7,736 nt of DNA from NCBI GenBank assembly GCA_030840415.1, contig JAVEEO010000377.1, positions 1-7,736 on the forward strand, read 5' to 3'. The position numbers and the translations under genes were made by a program. Positions 1 through 6,355 of this stretch are shown here, piece by piece (within the stretch, counting starts at the first letter, position 1; every line of letters begins with the position of its first letter). The stretch comes from Pseudonocardiales bacterium (GTDB lineage Bacteria; Actinomycetota; Actinomycetes; Mycobacteriales; Jatrophihabitantaceae). The notes below the pieces were generated by a model that ran no database searches, was not told where the DNA came from, and saw only the letters and a program-made list of their open reading frames with translations.

Positions 1-456
1 GTAGTGGTGCGCGATTGCGGCGCGGTCGCGGGCCCGGCTGTGCAGGCCACCGGTCAGCCTGGCCTGCGAGGCGGGGGCCGCCGGCCGGCGGCCGAGGGCG
101 CCCAGCCGGACCGTCAGCAGGGCGGCGGCCAGCTTCTGCCGGCCGGTGAGCCGGGGTGCGGGTCGACCGGCGCCGACCTCGGCCAGGCGGGCGTGCTGCC
201 ACACCGCGCGCAGCCCGGCGGCCAGCTCGCCGGCGCCGCCCGGCACGTCGATCTCACCGGTGATGTAGGCCTGCGCCAGGCCCAGCTCGTCCGGTTGCCA
301 CAGCAGCCGGCGCAGCGCCCGGCGCCCGGTCAGTTGCAGGACGGGAGCGCCGGACGGCCCGGCCTCGCTGCCGTCCCAGGCCCGGATCCGGACCGGCAGT
401 TGTCCGCCCAGTTGCGGTGCCAGCAGCGCCGCCAACTTTCCGGCGACGGTGCTCAT
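1..456 (-). CDS. Second CFAS-like SAM-dependent methyltransferase, N-terminal part (C-terminus outside window)
   Basis: Reading on the minus strand from ATG at 456, the frame stays open for 152 codons to the window edge. The segment matches the N-terminal domain of cyclopropane-fatty-acyl-phospholipid synthase (CFAS) family enzymes: an early LPVRIRAWDGSEAG stretch, then RRALRRLLWQPDELGLAQAYITGEIDV, the lid-like region seen before the methyltransferase core. The last visible residues, AAIAHHY, are the start of the family signature (I-x-x-HYDLSN-x-F), so the SAM-binding core lies just outside. Members of the family transfer a methyl group from SAM to the double bond of membrane phospholipid acyl chains. 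The start overlaps the stop of the upstream methyltransferase as ATGA, and no Shine-Dalgarno is visible, so it is probably coupled to that gene. The N-terminal style differs from the upstream paralogue and recalls the Rv3720-type branch. That assignment is from memory. Product (cyclopropane or methyl branch) cannot be decided without the core. Confidence 0.85.
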   Translation of the reverse strand, partial: MSTVAGKLAALLAPQLGGQLPVRIRAWDGSEAGPSGAPVLQLTGRRALRRLLWQPDELGLAQAYITGEIDVPGGAGELAAGLRAVWQHARLAEVGAGRPAPRLTGRQKLAAALLTVRLGALGRRPAAPASQARLTGGLHSRARDRAAIAHHY

Positions 457-1709
457 CGAGCCGACCGGATCAGGCTGAACTGCACCACGTCCAGGTAGCG
501 CGAGCGGAACCCGGCTTCGGAATAGGCCAGATACAGCGACCACATCCGGCAGAAGACCTCGTCGAAGTCGGGTGACAACCCGCGGACCTGCTCGCCGGCG
601 GCGTCGAAGGCGGCCCGCCAGCGGCGCAACGTCTCGGCATAGTGCAGGCCGAAGCCGAACTCCTCGGCGACGGTGAGCCCGGCCGCGTCGGCGCATTCGC
701 GCACCGACCGCCGCGAAGGCAGCTGGCCACCGGGGAAGATGTACTTCAGGATCCAGGTGTAGGTGTTCAGGCTGGCGATCATCCGGTCGTGCGGCATCGT
801 GATGGCCTGCAGCCCGGCCCGGCCGCCCGGTGCCAGCAGGCGCTCGATCGCGGTGAAGTACTCGTGCCAGTGGTTGGCGCCGACGGCTTCGATCATCTCG
901 ACGCTGACGAGGCAGTCGTAGCTGCCGGTGACCTCGCGGTAGTCCTGCAACCGGACCTCGACCCGGTCGGTGTAGCCGGCCTCGGCGATCCGCTTGGTTG
1001 CCAGGTCGGCCTGCTCGGTCGAGATGGTGACGGTGGTGACCCGGGCGCCGCGAGCCGCGGCACGGATGCTGAGCGCACCCCAGCCGGTGCCGATCTCGAG
1101 CACCGAGCTGCCCGCGGTGACGCCCGCGATGTCGAGCAGCCTTTCGATCTTGCGGTGTTGCGCCGCGTCCAGCGGCTCGTCGCCGCGCTGCGGGTCGAAC
1201 AGCGCCGAGGAATAGGTCAGCGAGGGATCGAGGAACAGTTCGAACAGCTCGTTGGACAGGTCGTAGTGGCGCTGGATGTTCTGCCGGGCGCCGTCCACGG
1301 TGTTGTCGTGGCCGGCTGGCCTGGCGTGCAGCACGGCGGTGCGAAGGCGTTGCAGCGGCGGGGGGATCAGCGTCGACATCCGGCCGGCGAGCACGGTCAG
1401 CACACCGGCCAGGTCCTGCGATACCCAGTCGCCGGCCATGTAGGACTCGCCGAAGCCGATCAGGCCGTGCGCCGCCAGCCGTTGGAAGAAGTCCGCCGGC
1501 CGGACCAGGTACAGGTCCGGATCGGCCGCGGTGCCGGCACCGGACCGGCGGCCGTCGGCAGTGCTCACTCGGATCGGCAGTGTGCGCACCGCCCGGTAGA
1601 ACAGCCGCTCGGCGATCGCGGCCCGCACCGGGTTGTCGGGCACCTGCACCACCCCGGGCCAGCGCGATGGGTCGATTGCCGCCTCAACGGTCGGCGTGCT
1701 GATGCTCAT
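453..1709 (-). CDS. CFAS-like fatty-acyl-phospholipid methyltransferase (UfaA1-like, Rv0447c type)
   Basis: 418 aa, a normal length for the CFAS family (COG2230). Residues 1-130 form the N-terminal domain. HYDLSNELF (148-156) is the family signature. VLEIGTGWGALSI (203-215) is SAM-binding motif I. MIEAVG (272-277) holds the conserved catalytic-region Glu (E274), and the C-terminal part contains YAETLRRW (357-364). Against the E. coli bicarbonate site (C139, E239, H266, I268, Y317), my alignment by eye gives S168, E274, Q301, I303 and Y357, so Cys and His are replaced. The motif LQAITMP (300-306) is typical of enzymes found beside COG2907/DUF1365 genes. M. tuberculosis UfaA1 in the same context has been reported to make 10-methylstearate from oleate using SAM and NADPH. 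The ATG at 1709 has an AGAGAGG Shine-Dalgarno four bases upstream and lies 26 bp inside the DUF1365 gene. Its stop overlaps the next start. The product here, methyl branch rather than cyclopropane, is inferred. Confidence 0.93.
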   Translation of the reverse strand: MSISTPTVEAAIDPSRWPGVVQVPDNPVRAAIAERLFYRAVRTLPIRVSTADGRRSGAGTAADPDLYLVRPADFFQRLAAHGLIGFGESYMAGDWVSQDLAGVLTVLAGRMSTLIPPPLQRLRTAVLHARPAGHDNTVDGARQNIQRHYDLSNELFELFLDPSLTYSSALFDPQRGDEPLDAAQHRKIERLLDIAGVTAGSSVLEIGTGWGALSIRAAARGARVTTVTISTEQADLATKRIAEAGYTDRVEVRLQDYREVTGSYDCLVSVEMIEAVGANHWHEYFTAIERLLAPGGRAGLQAITMPHDRMIASLNTYTWILKYIFPGGQLPSRRSVRECADAAGLTVAEEFGFGLHYAETLRRWRAAFDAAGEQVRGLSPDFDEVFCRMWSLYLAYSEAGFRSRYLDVVQFSLIRSAR

Positions 1710-2523
1710 CTAGCCTCTCTCGCTCTGGCTGCGGGCCGCTGCGCGCTGCGGATCGCGCGCCGCCCGACGGTCGTGGAAAGGGTCGTAAACCCTTGAGGTA
1801 CAAGGCGATGCCGTGCCGGCGGATGCCGTACATCACCCCCCGGGTGGCCAGCGGGGAGCGCAGCGCGGTCCACAGGCTGGCCGGCCGGTCGCCTACCCGG
1901 CGACCGGTCAGCACCGCCGAGAACGGCCGGTCCCGCTCGCGGTGCAAGGTGACGGCGACGATGAGTTCGGCACCCGGCTCGGGCAGCCGCATCTCGTAGC
2001 GTCCGTCGACCGGGTAGAACGGTGAGACGTAGAACTGCTTGTCCACACCGGCCCGTCCGGCCCGGTCGAGCCGCAACAGGTAGCTGTGCCGGCCGCCGTA
2101 GGTGTTGCGCACCTCGGCCACCGCGTGCCGCAGCAGACCGTCGCGGTCGTAGCAGTAGAAGACGGTCAGCGGGTTGAACACGTAACCGAGCACCCGGGGG
2201 CTGGCCAGCATCCGGACCGTGGCCGGCCGGGGAGTGCCGTGGCCGGCCAGGAACCGGTCCACCTCGGCGCGCAGCGACGGCGCGGGCGGCCCGTCTCCCA
2301 GTCGGTGGTCGGACGGGCTGAACCGGCACAGCCATCCCAGGCCACGGGGCAGCCGCGGCACCGCGTCCAGGTCGATCAGCCAGGTGCTGCCGCGCCGGGC
2401 GAAGCCGTACCGCACCGGATCGCGCCGCAGGTGGCGGATCCAGACGTCATACCGGGCCGGGGTCGCCACGGCGGCACCGTACAACATCGCCCTCGTCCCG
2501 CCGGCGACCAAGCCGGAGGTCAC
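1684..2523 (-). CDS. DUF1365 family protein (Rv0448c-like)
   Basis: 279 aa from a GTG at 2523 that overlaps the upstream stop as GTGA. An ATG at 2487 (267 aa) is the alternative, and either keeps the whole domain. DUF1365 hallmarks are present in order: Y-DVWIRHLRRDPVRY near 25-39, WLIDLDAVPRL (48-58), RVLGYVFNPLTVFYCYD (110-126), EVRNTYGGRHSYLL (137-150), KQFYVSPFYPVDGRYEM (162-178) and a C-terminal ALYLKG (240-245). The biochemical function of DUF1365 is not established to my knowledge. It is repeatedly encoded between a COG2907 flavoprotein and a CFAS-like enzyme in both Proteobacteria and Actinobacteria, so a role in handling or modifying unsaturated acyl chains is inferred from context. 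No signal peptide or transmembrane segment is evident. The last 30 residues are Arg-rich and polar (ARSAARSGPQPERER) and overlap the start region of the downstream methyltransferase, so they may be a non-conserved tail. Confidence 0.9.
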   Translation of the reverse strand: MTSGLVAGGTRAMLYGAAVATPARYDVWIRHLRRDPVRYGFARRGSTWLIDLDAVPRLPRGLGWLCRFSPSDHRLGDGPPAPSLRAEVDRFLAGHGTPRPATVRMLASPRVLGYVFNPLTVFYCYDRDGLLRHAVAEVRNTYGGRHSYLLRLDRAGRAGVDKQFYVSPFYPVDGRYEMRLPEPGAELIVAVTLHRERDRPFSAVLTGRRVGDRPASLWTALRSPLATRGVMYGIRRHGIALYLKGLRPFPRPSGGARSAARSGPQPERERLDEHQHADR

Positions 2524-3803
2524 CAGTCCACTCCGAGGCGACGGGCCGCATTGACGCCCGACCGGCAGCCGTCCTCGTGGAACCCCCAGCCGTGGTAGGC
2601 GCCGGCGAAAGCGATCCGGTCGTCGTCCAGGCCCGGCAGTTCGGCCTGCGCGGCGACCGACTCCGGGGTGAAGATCGGGTGCTCGTAGTCCAGTTCGGCC
2701 AGCACCGCGTCCGCGGCGACCGATCCGGCGGAGTTCAGCGTTACCAGGTAACGGGATTCGGTGTCCAGGCGCTGCAGCCGGTTCATGTCGTAGGTGACGT
2801 GCACGGCCGGGGCGGGCGCGCTGCAGGAGGGCAGGTAGTAGTTCCAGGACGACTGCACCCGCGGCGAGGTGGGCAGCGCGGTGGTGTCGGAGTGCAGCGT
2901 GGTCGGGTTGTAGGAGTACTCGATCGCGCCGAGCACCCGGCGCTCGGCATCGGTCGGCTCGGCGAGCATGGCCAGCGCCTGCCACGGATGGGTGGCGATC
3001 ACCGCGGCGTCGAACTCGTCGTAGCCGTCCGAGTCGTCCGCGATCCCGACGCCGGTCTCGAGCCGGCGGACGCTGCGCACCGCGGTCGAGGTCAGCACTG
3101 CCGTCAGCTGCTTGGCGGCCCGCTGCACGTAGCTGGCCGAGCCGCCGACCACCGTGCGCCACTGCGGCGATCCGGTGACCGACAGCATGCCGTGGTGGTC
3201 GAGGAACCGGAACAGGTACCGGGCCGGATAGCGGTCGGCCAGTTCCGGCGCGCACGACCAGACGGCCGAGATCAGCGGGGTCAGGAAGTGCATCCGGAAG
3301 TAGTCGCTGAACCGGCCCCGGTCCAGGAACTGGCGCACCGTCTCGGGATGGGCGGCGTCGGCGCTCTCGGCCAGCAATGCCCTGGCCTGCCGGTGGAACC
3401 GCAGCACCTCGGTCAGCATCCGCAGGTAGCGGCGGTTGGTGACGTTGGCGACGGTGGGGAACAGGCCGCCCAGGCTGCGGGAGCCGGCGTACTCCAGGCC
3501 GCAACCGCCACAGCGCACCGACATGCTCATCTCCGACTCCTGGGTGGCGACACCGAGTTCGGAGAACAGCCGCAGCAGCTGCGGATAGGTGCGCTCGTTG
3601 TGCACGATGAAGCCGGTGTCGACCGCGACCAGCTGGCCGGCGGCATCGAGCAGGTGGTGGGTGTCGGCGTGGCCGCCGAGCCGGTCGGCAGCCTCGTACA
3701 GGGTCACGTCGGCCTCGCCCTGGAGGATGTAGGCGGCCGTGAGGCCGGCGACGCCGCTGCCGATCACTGCGATCCGTCGTCGGCTCAAGGCTCCGCCTCT
3801 CAC
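2520..3803 (-). CDS. COG2907-type FAD-dependent amine-oxidase-like oxidoreductase (Rv0449c-like)
   Basis: 427 aa if started at GTG 3803. A TTG at 3788 (LSRRRIAVIGSG) gives 422 aa and lies just after a GGAG-like sequence, so it is a real alternative. The N-terminus is a Rossmann dinucleotide-binding fold: RRIAVIGSGVAGLTAAY with G15-x-G17-x-x-G20, the ribose-binding acid E37 after VTLYE, and the flavin-contact RLGGH (41-45). DTGFIVHNERTYP (62-74) and the C-terminal AGAYHGWGFHEDGCRSG (400-416), the second FAD-contact segment of amine-oxidase-like flavoproteins, complete the signature. The family belongs to the conserved lipid-modification neighbourhood with DUF1365 and CFAS-like enzymes. A redox step on the acyl chain, either reduction of a methylene intermediate or desaturation, is inferred and not shown by sequence. 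The gene follows the hydrolase by 12 bp and ends in a GTGA overlap with the DUF1365 gene. A CxxC pair (C98, C101) is an unusual detail. Confidence 0.88.
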   Translation of the reverse strand: MRGGALSRRRIAVIGSGVAGLTAAYILQGEADVTLYEAADRLGGHADTHHLLDAAGQLVAVDTGFIVHNERTYPQLLRLFSELGVATQESEMSMSVRCGGCGLEYAGSRSLGGLFPTVANVTNRRYLRMLTEVLRFHRQARALLAESADAAHPETVRQFLDRGRFSDYFRMHFLTPLISAVWSCAPELADRYPARYLFRFLDHHGMLSVTGSPQWRTVVGGSASYVQRAAKQLTAVLTSTAVRSVRRLETGVGIADDSDGYDEFDAAVIATHPWQALAMLAEPTDAERRVLGAIEYSYNPTTLHSDTTALPTSPRVQSSWNYYLPSCSAPAPAVHVTYDMNRLQRLDTESRYLVTLNSAGSVAADAVLAELDYEHPIFTPESVAAQAELPGLDDDRIAFAGAYHGWGFHEDGCRSGVNAARRLGVDW

Positions 3804-3815
3804 TGGGCTGCAAGG

Positions 3816-4526
3816 TCAGCAGGTGAGCCGGACTGCCCCGTGGACCACCTGCTCGATGAGATTCGGAGTGACCCGGCCGGCGGATGGCTCGAAGTCGGGC
3901 AGCAGGGTGCTGAGCACGAACTGGGCCGACATCTCGTGCCACAGCTCGGCCCGGCGCAGCAGCGCATGGCCGTCGCCGGACACCGCCACCAGGCTGACCG
4001 ACGCGCCGACGGCCTCGAGGCGGCCGGCGAAGGCCGCGGTGGCCCTCGCCGAGGTCATCCGGTCGGCGTCGCCGTGCATCAGCAGCACCCGGCGGTCGGC
4101 CAACTGGTCGACCGGTTCGCCGGGCGGCAGCCAGGGCGCCAGCCCGACGATGCCGCGGACCTGCGGGTGGCCGCCGATCCGCATCGCGGTCCGGCCGCCC
4201 ATCGAGTGCCCGACCAGTCCGATCGGCAGGCCGGGAAAGCGCTCGGTCAGCTGGCCCAGGGCCCACTCGGCGTCGCGCACCGGCGCGGGCTGCTGGCCGC
4301 CGGTGGCGTTCCAACCCCGGGTGGCGTTGCGCAGCCGAGCCACCGCGACCCGGCCGGAACCGGCCCGGCCGATCCGGTGGGCGAACGGAAGCATCCGCAG
4401 CACCGCCACCTGGCGGGCCCGCACCGGCGCCAGGCTGGTCTCGCGACCGCCGTGCAGGACCAGCACCACGGCCTCGGCGCGTCGCCGGCCGGTGCTCACC
4501 GACAGGTGGGGCTCTCCAGTGATCAT
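3816..4526 (-). CDS. Alpha/beta-fold serine hydrolase (dienelactone-hydrolase/lipase-like)
   Basis: 236 aa from ATG 4526. The open frame extends upstream through alternatives at 4559 and 4688, but the latter would run into purK and neither has a good Shine-Dalgarno, while ATG 4526 sits 7 nt from a -10-like hexamer. The family features are clear: VVLVLHGG (20-27) gives the oxyanion-side HGG, GHSMGG (106-111) carries nucleophile S108, MHGDADRMTS (150-159) carries the acid D155, and GDGHALL (184-190) carries H187. There is no signal peptide or membrane segment, so a cytosolic enzyme is expected. The substrate is unknown. Being first in an operon for acyl-chain modification, it could release or remodel acyl groups, but proximity is the only argument. 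Downstream, the FAD oxidoreductase begins 12 bp later. Confidence 0.88.
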   Translation of the reverse strand: MITGEPHLSVSTGRRRAEAVVLVLHGGRETSLAPVRARQVAVLRMLPFAHRIGRAGSGRVAVARLRNATRGWNATGGQQPAPVRDAEWALGQLTERFPGLPIGLVGHSMGGRTAMRIGGHPQVRGIVGLAPWLPPGEPVDQLADRRVLLMHGDADRMTSARATAAFAGRLEAVGASVSLVAVSGDGHALLRRAELWHEMSAQFVLSTLLPDFEPSAGRVTPNLIEQVVHGAVRLTC

Positions 4527-4533
4527 GCTGGCC

Positions 4534-4539
4534 ACGGTA
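4534..4539 (-). promoter_or_regulatory. Candidate -10 element for the hydrolase/lipid operon (leaderless)
   Basis: On the minus strand the hexamer TACCGT fits the actinobacterial TANNNT -10 pattern and is separated from the ATG at 4526 by 7 nt, so transcription would start at or very near the A of the start codon. No Shine-Dalgarno precedes that ATG. No recognisable -35 hexamer is seen at 16-19 nt. The short, degenerate motif makes this a moderate-confidence call. Confidence 0.45.
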
Positions 4540-4594
4540 CCCAGGCCGAAACACCCCATACCCCCGGCCGGACGGCGGCGCTGGGCCGAGACGC

Positions 4595-4600
4595 TAGATT
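4595..4600 (+). promoter_or_regulatory. Candidate -10 element for purK (leaderless)
   Basis: TAGATT matches TANNNT and stands out as AT-rich in a very GC-rich gap. It ends 8 nt before the GTG start of purK at 4609, which has no Shine-Dalgarno, so a leaderless mRNA is expected. The -35 region (about 4571-4577, GACGGCG) shows no clear consensus. No purine-responsive operator can be recognised in the 82-bp divergent gap. Confidence 0.5.
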
Positions 4601-4608
4601 CCAGCACT

Positions 4609-5796
4609 GTGGACAGCCGTACCGGACTGCCGGTCGTGGGCATGGTGGGCGCCGGCCAGCTCGCCAGGATGACGCACCAGGCCGGCATCGCGCTGGGCCA
4701 GTCGCTGCGGATGCTGGCCGAGACCGCCGACGACGGGGCGGCGCTGGTCGCCGGTGACGTCGAGGTGGGCGACTACCGAGATTTGGCCGACCTGCGCCGG
4801 TTCGCGGCCGGCTGCGACGTGCTGACCTTCGACCACGAGCACGTGCCGGGGGAGCACCTGCAGGCCCTGGCTGCCGACGGGATAGTGGTGCTGCCCTCGG
4901 CACAGGCCCTGCGGTTCGCCCAGAACAAGGCGGCGATGCGACGCAGGCTGGCTGAGCTGGGAGTGGCCGCGCCGGCCTGGCGCGACCTGTCGGCCGAGGC
5001 AGATCCACGGGCGGCACTGGCCGAGTTCGGCGCCGAGACCGGCTGGCCGGTGGTGCTGAAGGCGATCTCCGGCGGCTACGACGGCAAGGGGGTCTGGATC
5101 GTCGAGACGCTCGCCGACGCCGAGCCGCTGCTGGCGGCGGGCACCGCGCTGCTGGCCGAGGCGAAGGTGGATCTGGAGTTCGAGGTCGCTGCGGTGGTGG
5201 CCCGCTCGCCGTTCGGGCAGGGCGCGGCCTGGGCCCCGGTCGAGACCGTCCAGCAGGACGGCATCTGCACCGAGGTGATCGCGCCGGCGCCGCGGCTGAG
5301 CGCCGAGCAGGCCGAGTCCGCCCAGCAGCTCGCGCTGCGGATCGCCGCCGAGCTCGACGTCGTCGGGGTGCTGGCGGTGGAACTGTTCGTCGACCGCAGC
5401 GGTGGGTTGCTGGTCAACGAGCTGGCGATGCGACCGCACAATTCCGGGCACTGGACGATCGAGGGCTCGCGCACCTCGCAGTTCGAGCAGCACCTGCGGG
5501 CGGTGCTGGACTACCCGCTGGGGGTGACCACCCAGACCGCCCCGGTGGTCGTGATGGCCAATGTGCTGGGTGGCCCGGACGACACCGAGCCGGCCCTGGA
5601 CGAGCGGGTGCACCACCTGATGGCCCGCTGGCCCGACGTGAAGATCCACCTGTACGGAAAGGGGTTCCGTCCGGGCCGCAAGGTCGGGCACGTGACCGCG
5701 CTGGGCAGTGATCTGCAGGTGGTGCGCGCCCGGGCCCGGGCCGCGGCCGACTACCTGTCCCTGGGAACCCGAGCGAAGGTTGATGCCCATGAGTAG
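4609..5796 (+). CDS. purK: N5-carboxyaminoimidazole ribonucleotide synthase
   Basis: 395 aa ATP-grasp enzyme, slightly longer than the common ~360-390. It catalyses ATP- and bicarbonate-dependent carboxylation of AIR to N5-CAIR in de novo purine synthesis, in the cytosol. Visible landmarks are [12 protein letters not shown] (10-21, N-terminal Rossmann-like glycine loop), TFDHEHV (73-79), NKAAMR (106-111), the ATP-grasp loop [13 protein letters not shown] (151-163), [13 protein letters not shown] (270-282, metal/ATP and substrate region), [11 protein letters not shown] (290-300) and the C-terminal [12 protein letters not shown] (351-362). GTG 4609 is chosen because it precedes the conserved start of the domain by only a few residues and lies 8 nt from a TANNNT box. 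The open frame upstream runs antisense to the hydrolase gene. The last codons overlap the purE start by 8 bp, consistent with coupled synthesis of two enzymes that hand over an unstable intermediate. Confidence 0.97.
   Translation: MDSRTGLPVVGMVGAGQLARMTHQAGIALGQSLRMLAETADDGAALVAGDVEVGDYRDLADLRRFAAGCDVLTFDHEHVPGEHLQALAADGIVVLPSAQALRFAQNKAAMRRRLAELGVAAPAWRDLSAEADPRAALAEFGAETGWPVVLKAISGGYDGKGVWIVETLADAEPLLAAGTALLAEAKVDLEFEVAAVVARSPFGQGAAWAPVETVQQDGICTEVIAPAPRLSAEQAESAQQLALRIAAELDVVGVLAVELFVDRSGGLLVNELAMRPHNSGHWTIEGSRTSQFEQHLRAVLDYPLGVTTQTAPVVVMANVLGGPDDTEPALDERVHHLMARWPDVKIHLYGKGFRPGRKVGHVTALGSDLQVVRARARAAADYLSLGTRAKVDAHE
5775..5779 (+). promoter_or_regulatory. Ribosome binding site of purE
   Basis: GAAGG lies inside the purK 3' end. 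It is 3 nt from an ATG at 5783 and 9 nt from a second in-frame ATG at 5789. The spacing favours 5789 as the purE start. Confidence 0.6.
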
Positions 5797-6355
5797 CGAC
5801 CAGTTCGGCGACGCTGGGCAGCCCTGCGACGGCGAGCGGCCCGGCGACCGGTCGCCCCAGGTCGCGGTGATCATGGGCAGCGACTCCGACTTCGCGGTGC
5901 TGGCGGCGGCCGGTGAGGCGCTGGCCGAGTTCGGGGTGCCCTTCGAGGTGCGGGTGGTCTCGGCACACCGGACGCCCGAGGCGATGCTGGACTACGCACG
6001 CACCGCCGCCGGCCGTGGCCTGCGGGTGATCATCGCTGGGGCCGGTGGGGCGGCTCACCTGCCCGGCATGGTGGCCTCGCTGACCCCGCTGCCGGTGATC
6101 GGGGTCCCGGTGCCGCTGAAGTACCTGGACGGGATGGACTCGCTGCTGTCGATCGTGCAGATGCCGGCCGGGGTACCGGTGGCGACCGTGTCGATCGGCG
6201 GTGCCCGCAATGCCGGCCTGCTGGCAGTCCGGATCCTGGCAGCTTCCGACGAGCGGCTGCGGGCCCGGGTCGAGGCCTTCCAGGCCGAGCTTGCTGAGAC
6301 CGCCCTCAGCAAGGACCGGGCGCTGGCCGAACGGGTCCGTACGCTCGGCTGGTGA
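5789..6355 (+). CDS. purE: N5-carboxyaminoimidazole ribonucleotide mutase (class I PurE)
   Basis: 188 aa from ATG 5789. ATG 5783 would add two residues. It converts N5-CAIR to CAIR, the step after PurK, in an octameric cytosolic enzyme of the class I (microbial) type. Signature motifs are [11 protein letters not shown] (25-35, phosphate-binding loop), [11 protein letters not shown] (56-66, with H60 matching the catalytic His45 of E. coli), [14 protein letters not shown] (81-94), GVPVP (105-109) and [11 protein letters not shown] (124-134). The roughly 22 residues before the core are polar, probably disordered and absent from E. coli PurE. Class I typing fits the presence of purK next door. 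The stop codon overlaps the GTG of the next gene as GTGA. A perfect hairpin lies within the last 70 bases of the gene. Confidence 0.97.
   Translation: MSSDQFGDAGQPCDGERPGDRSPQVAVIMGSDSDFAVLAAAGEALAEFGVPFEVRVVSAHRTPEAMLDYARTAAGRGLRVIIAGAGGAAHLPGMVASLTPLPVIGVPVPLKYLDGMDSLLSIVQMPAGVPVATVSIGGARNAGLLAVRILAASDERLRARVEAFQAELAETALSKDRALAERVRTLGW
6290..6313 (+). repeat. Perfect 9-bp inverted repeat inside the purE 3' end
   Basis: CTTGCTGAG and CTCAGCAAG are exact reverse complements around a 6-nt loop (ACCGCC). The structure would form in the mRNA about 40 nt before the purE stop and the overlapping start of the hydrolase. It encodes ELAETALSK and has no U-tract after it, so it is not a classical terminator. 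The arms use CTT and GCT, T-ending codons that are uncommon in these genes. The inverted repeat is directly visible. A role in processing, attenuation or uneven expression of purE and the next gene is only a possibility, and chance is not excluded. Confidence 0.5.

Noticed and set aside
4..1796. Plus-strand open frames at 4-498 and 642-1796
   Set aside because: They are antisense shadows of the two CFAS-like methyltransferase genes, with no family features.
1885..1907. A 9-bp inverted repeat with a 5-nt loop inside the DUF1365 gene
   Set aside because: Almost all G/C, internal to a conserved coding region, far from any gene junction and without a U-tract. Chance is the simplest explanation.
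1684..4554. A 956-codon minus-strand open frame covering three genes, as if DUF1365 were fused to a long upstream region
   Set aside because: Only the last part (2523-1684) has family motifs. The rest is low-complexity Arg/Pro/Ala/Gly sequence in a frame alternative to the well-supported FAD and hydrolase genes, an effect of high GC.
4527..4608. A riboswitch or structured leader for the purine genes
   Set aside because: The gap is only 82 bp, purK looks leaderless, and no purine-aptamer-like helices or conserved loops could be recognised.
2577..4757. A 726-codon plus-strand open frame antisense to the lipid operon
   Set aside because: The composition is Gly/Gln/Arg/Val/His-rich with no recognisable motif. 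It lies opposite conserved genes whose third positions are GC-rich, which removes stop codons from the opposite strand.
5843..5856. A 14-bp perfect palindrome (GGCGACCGGTCGCC) near the purE 5' end
   Set aside because: It is within coding sequence, made only of common GC-rich codons, and about one such palindrome is expected by chance in a window of this length and composition. No matching operator copy was found in the divergent promoter gap.
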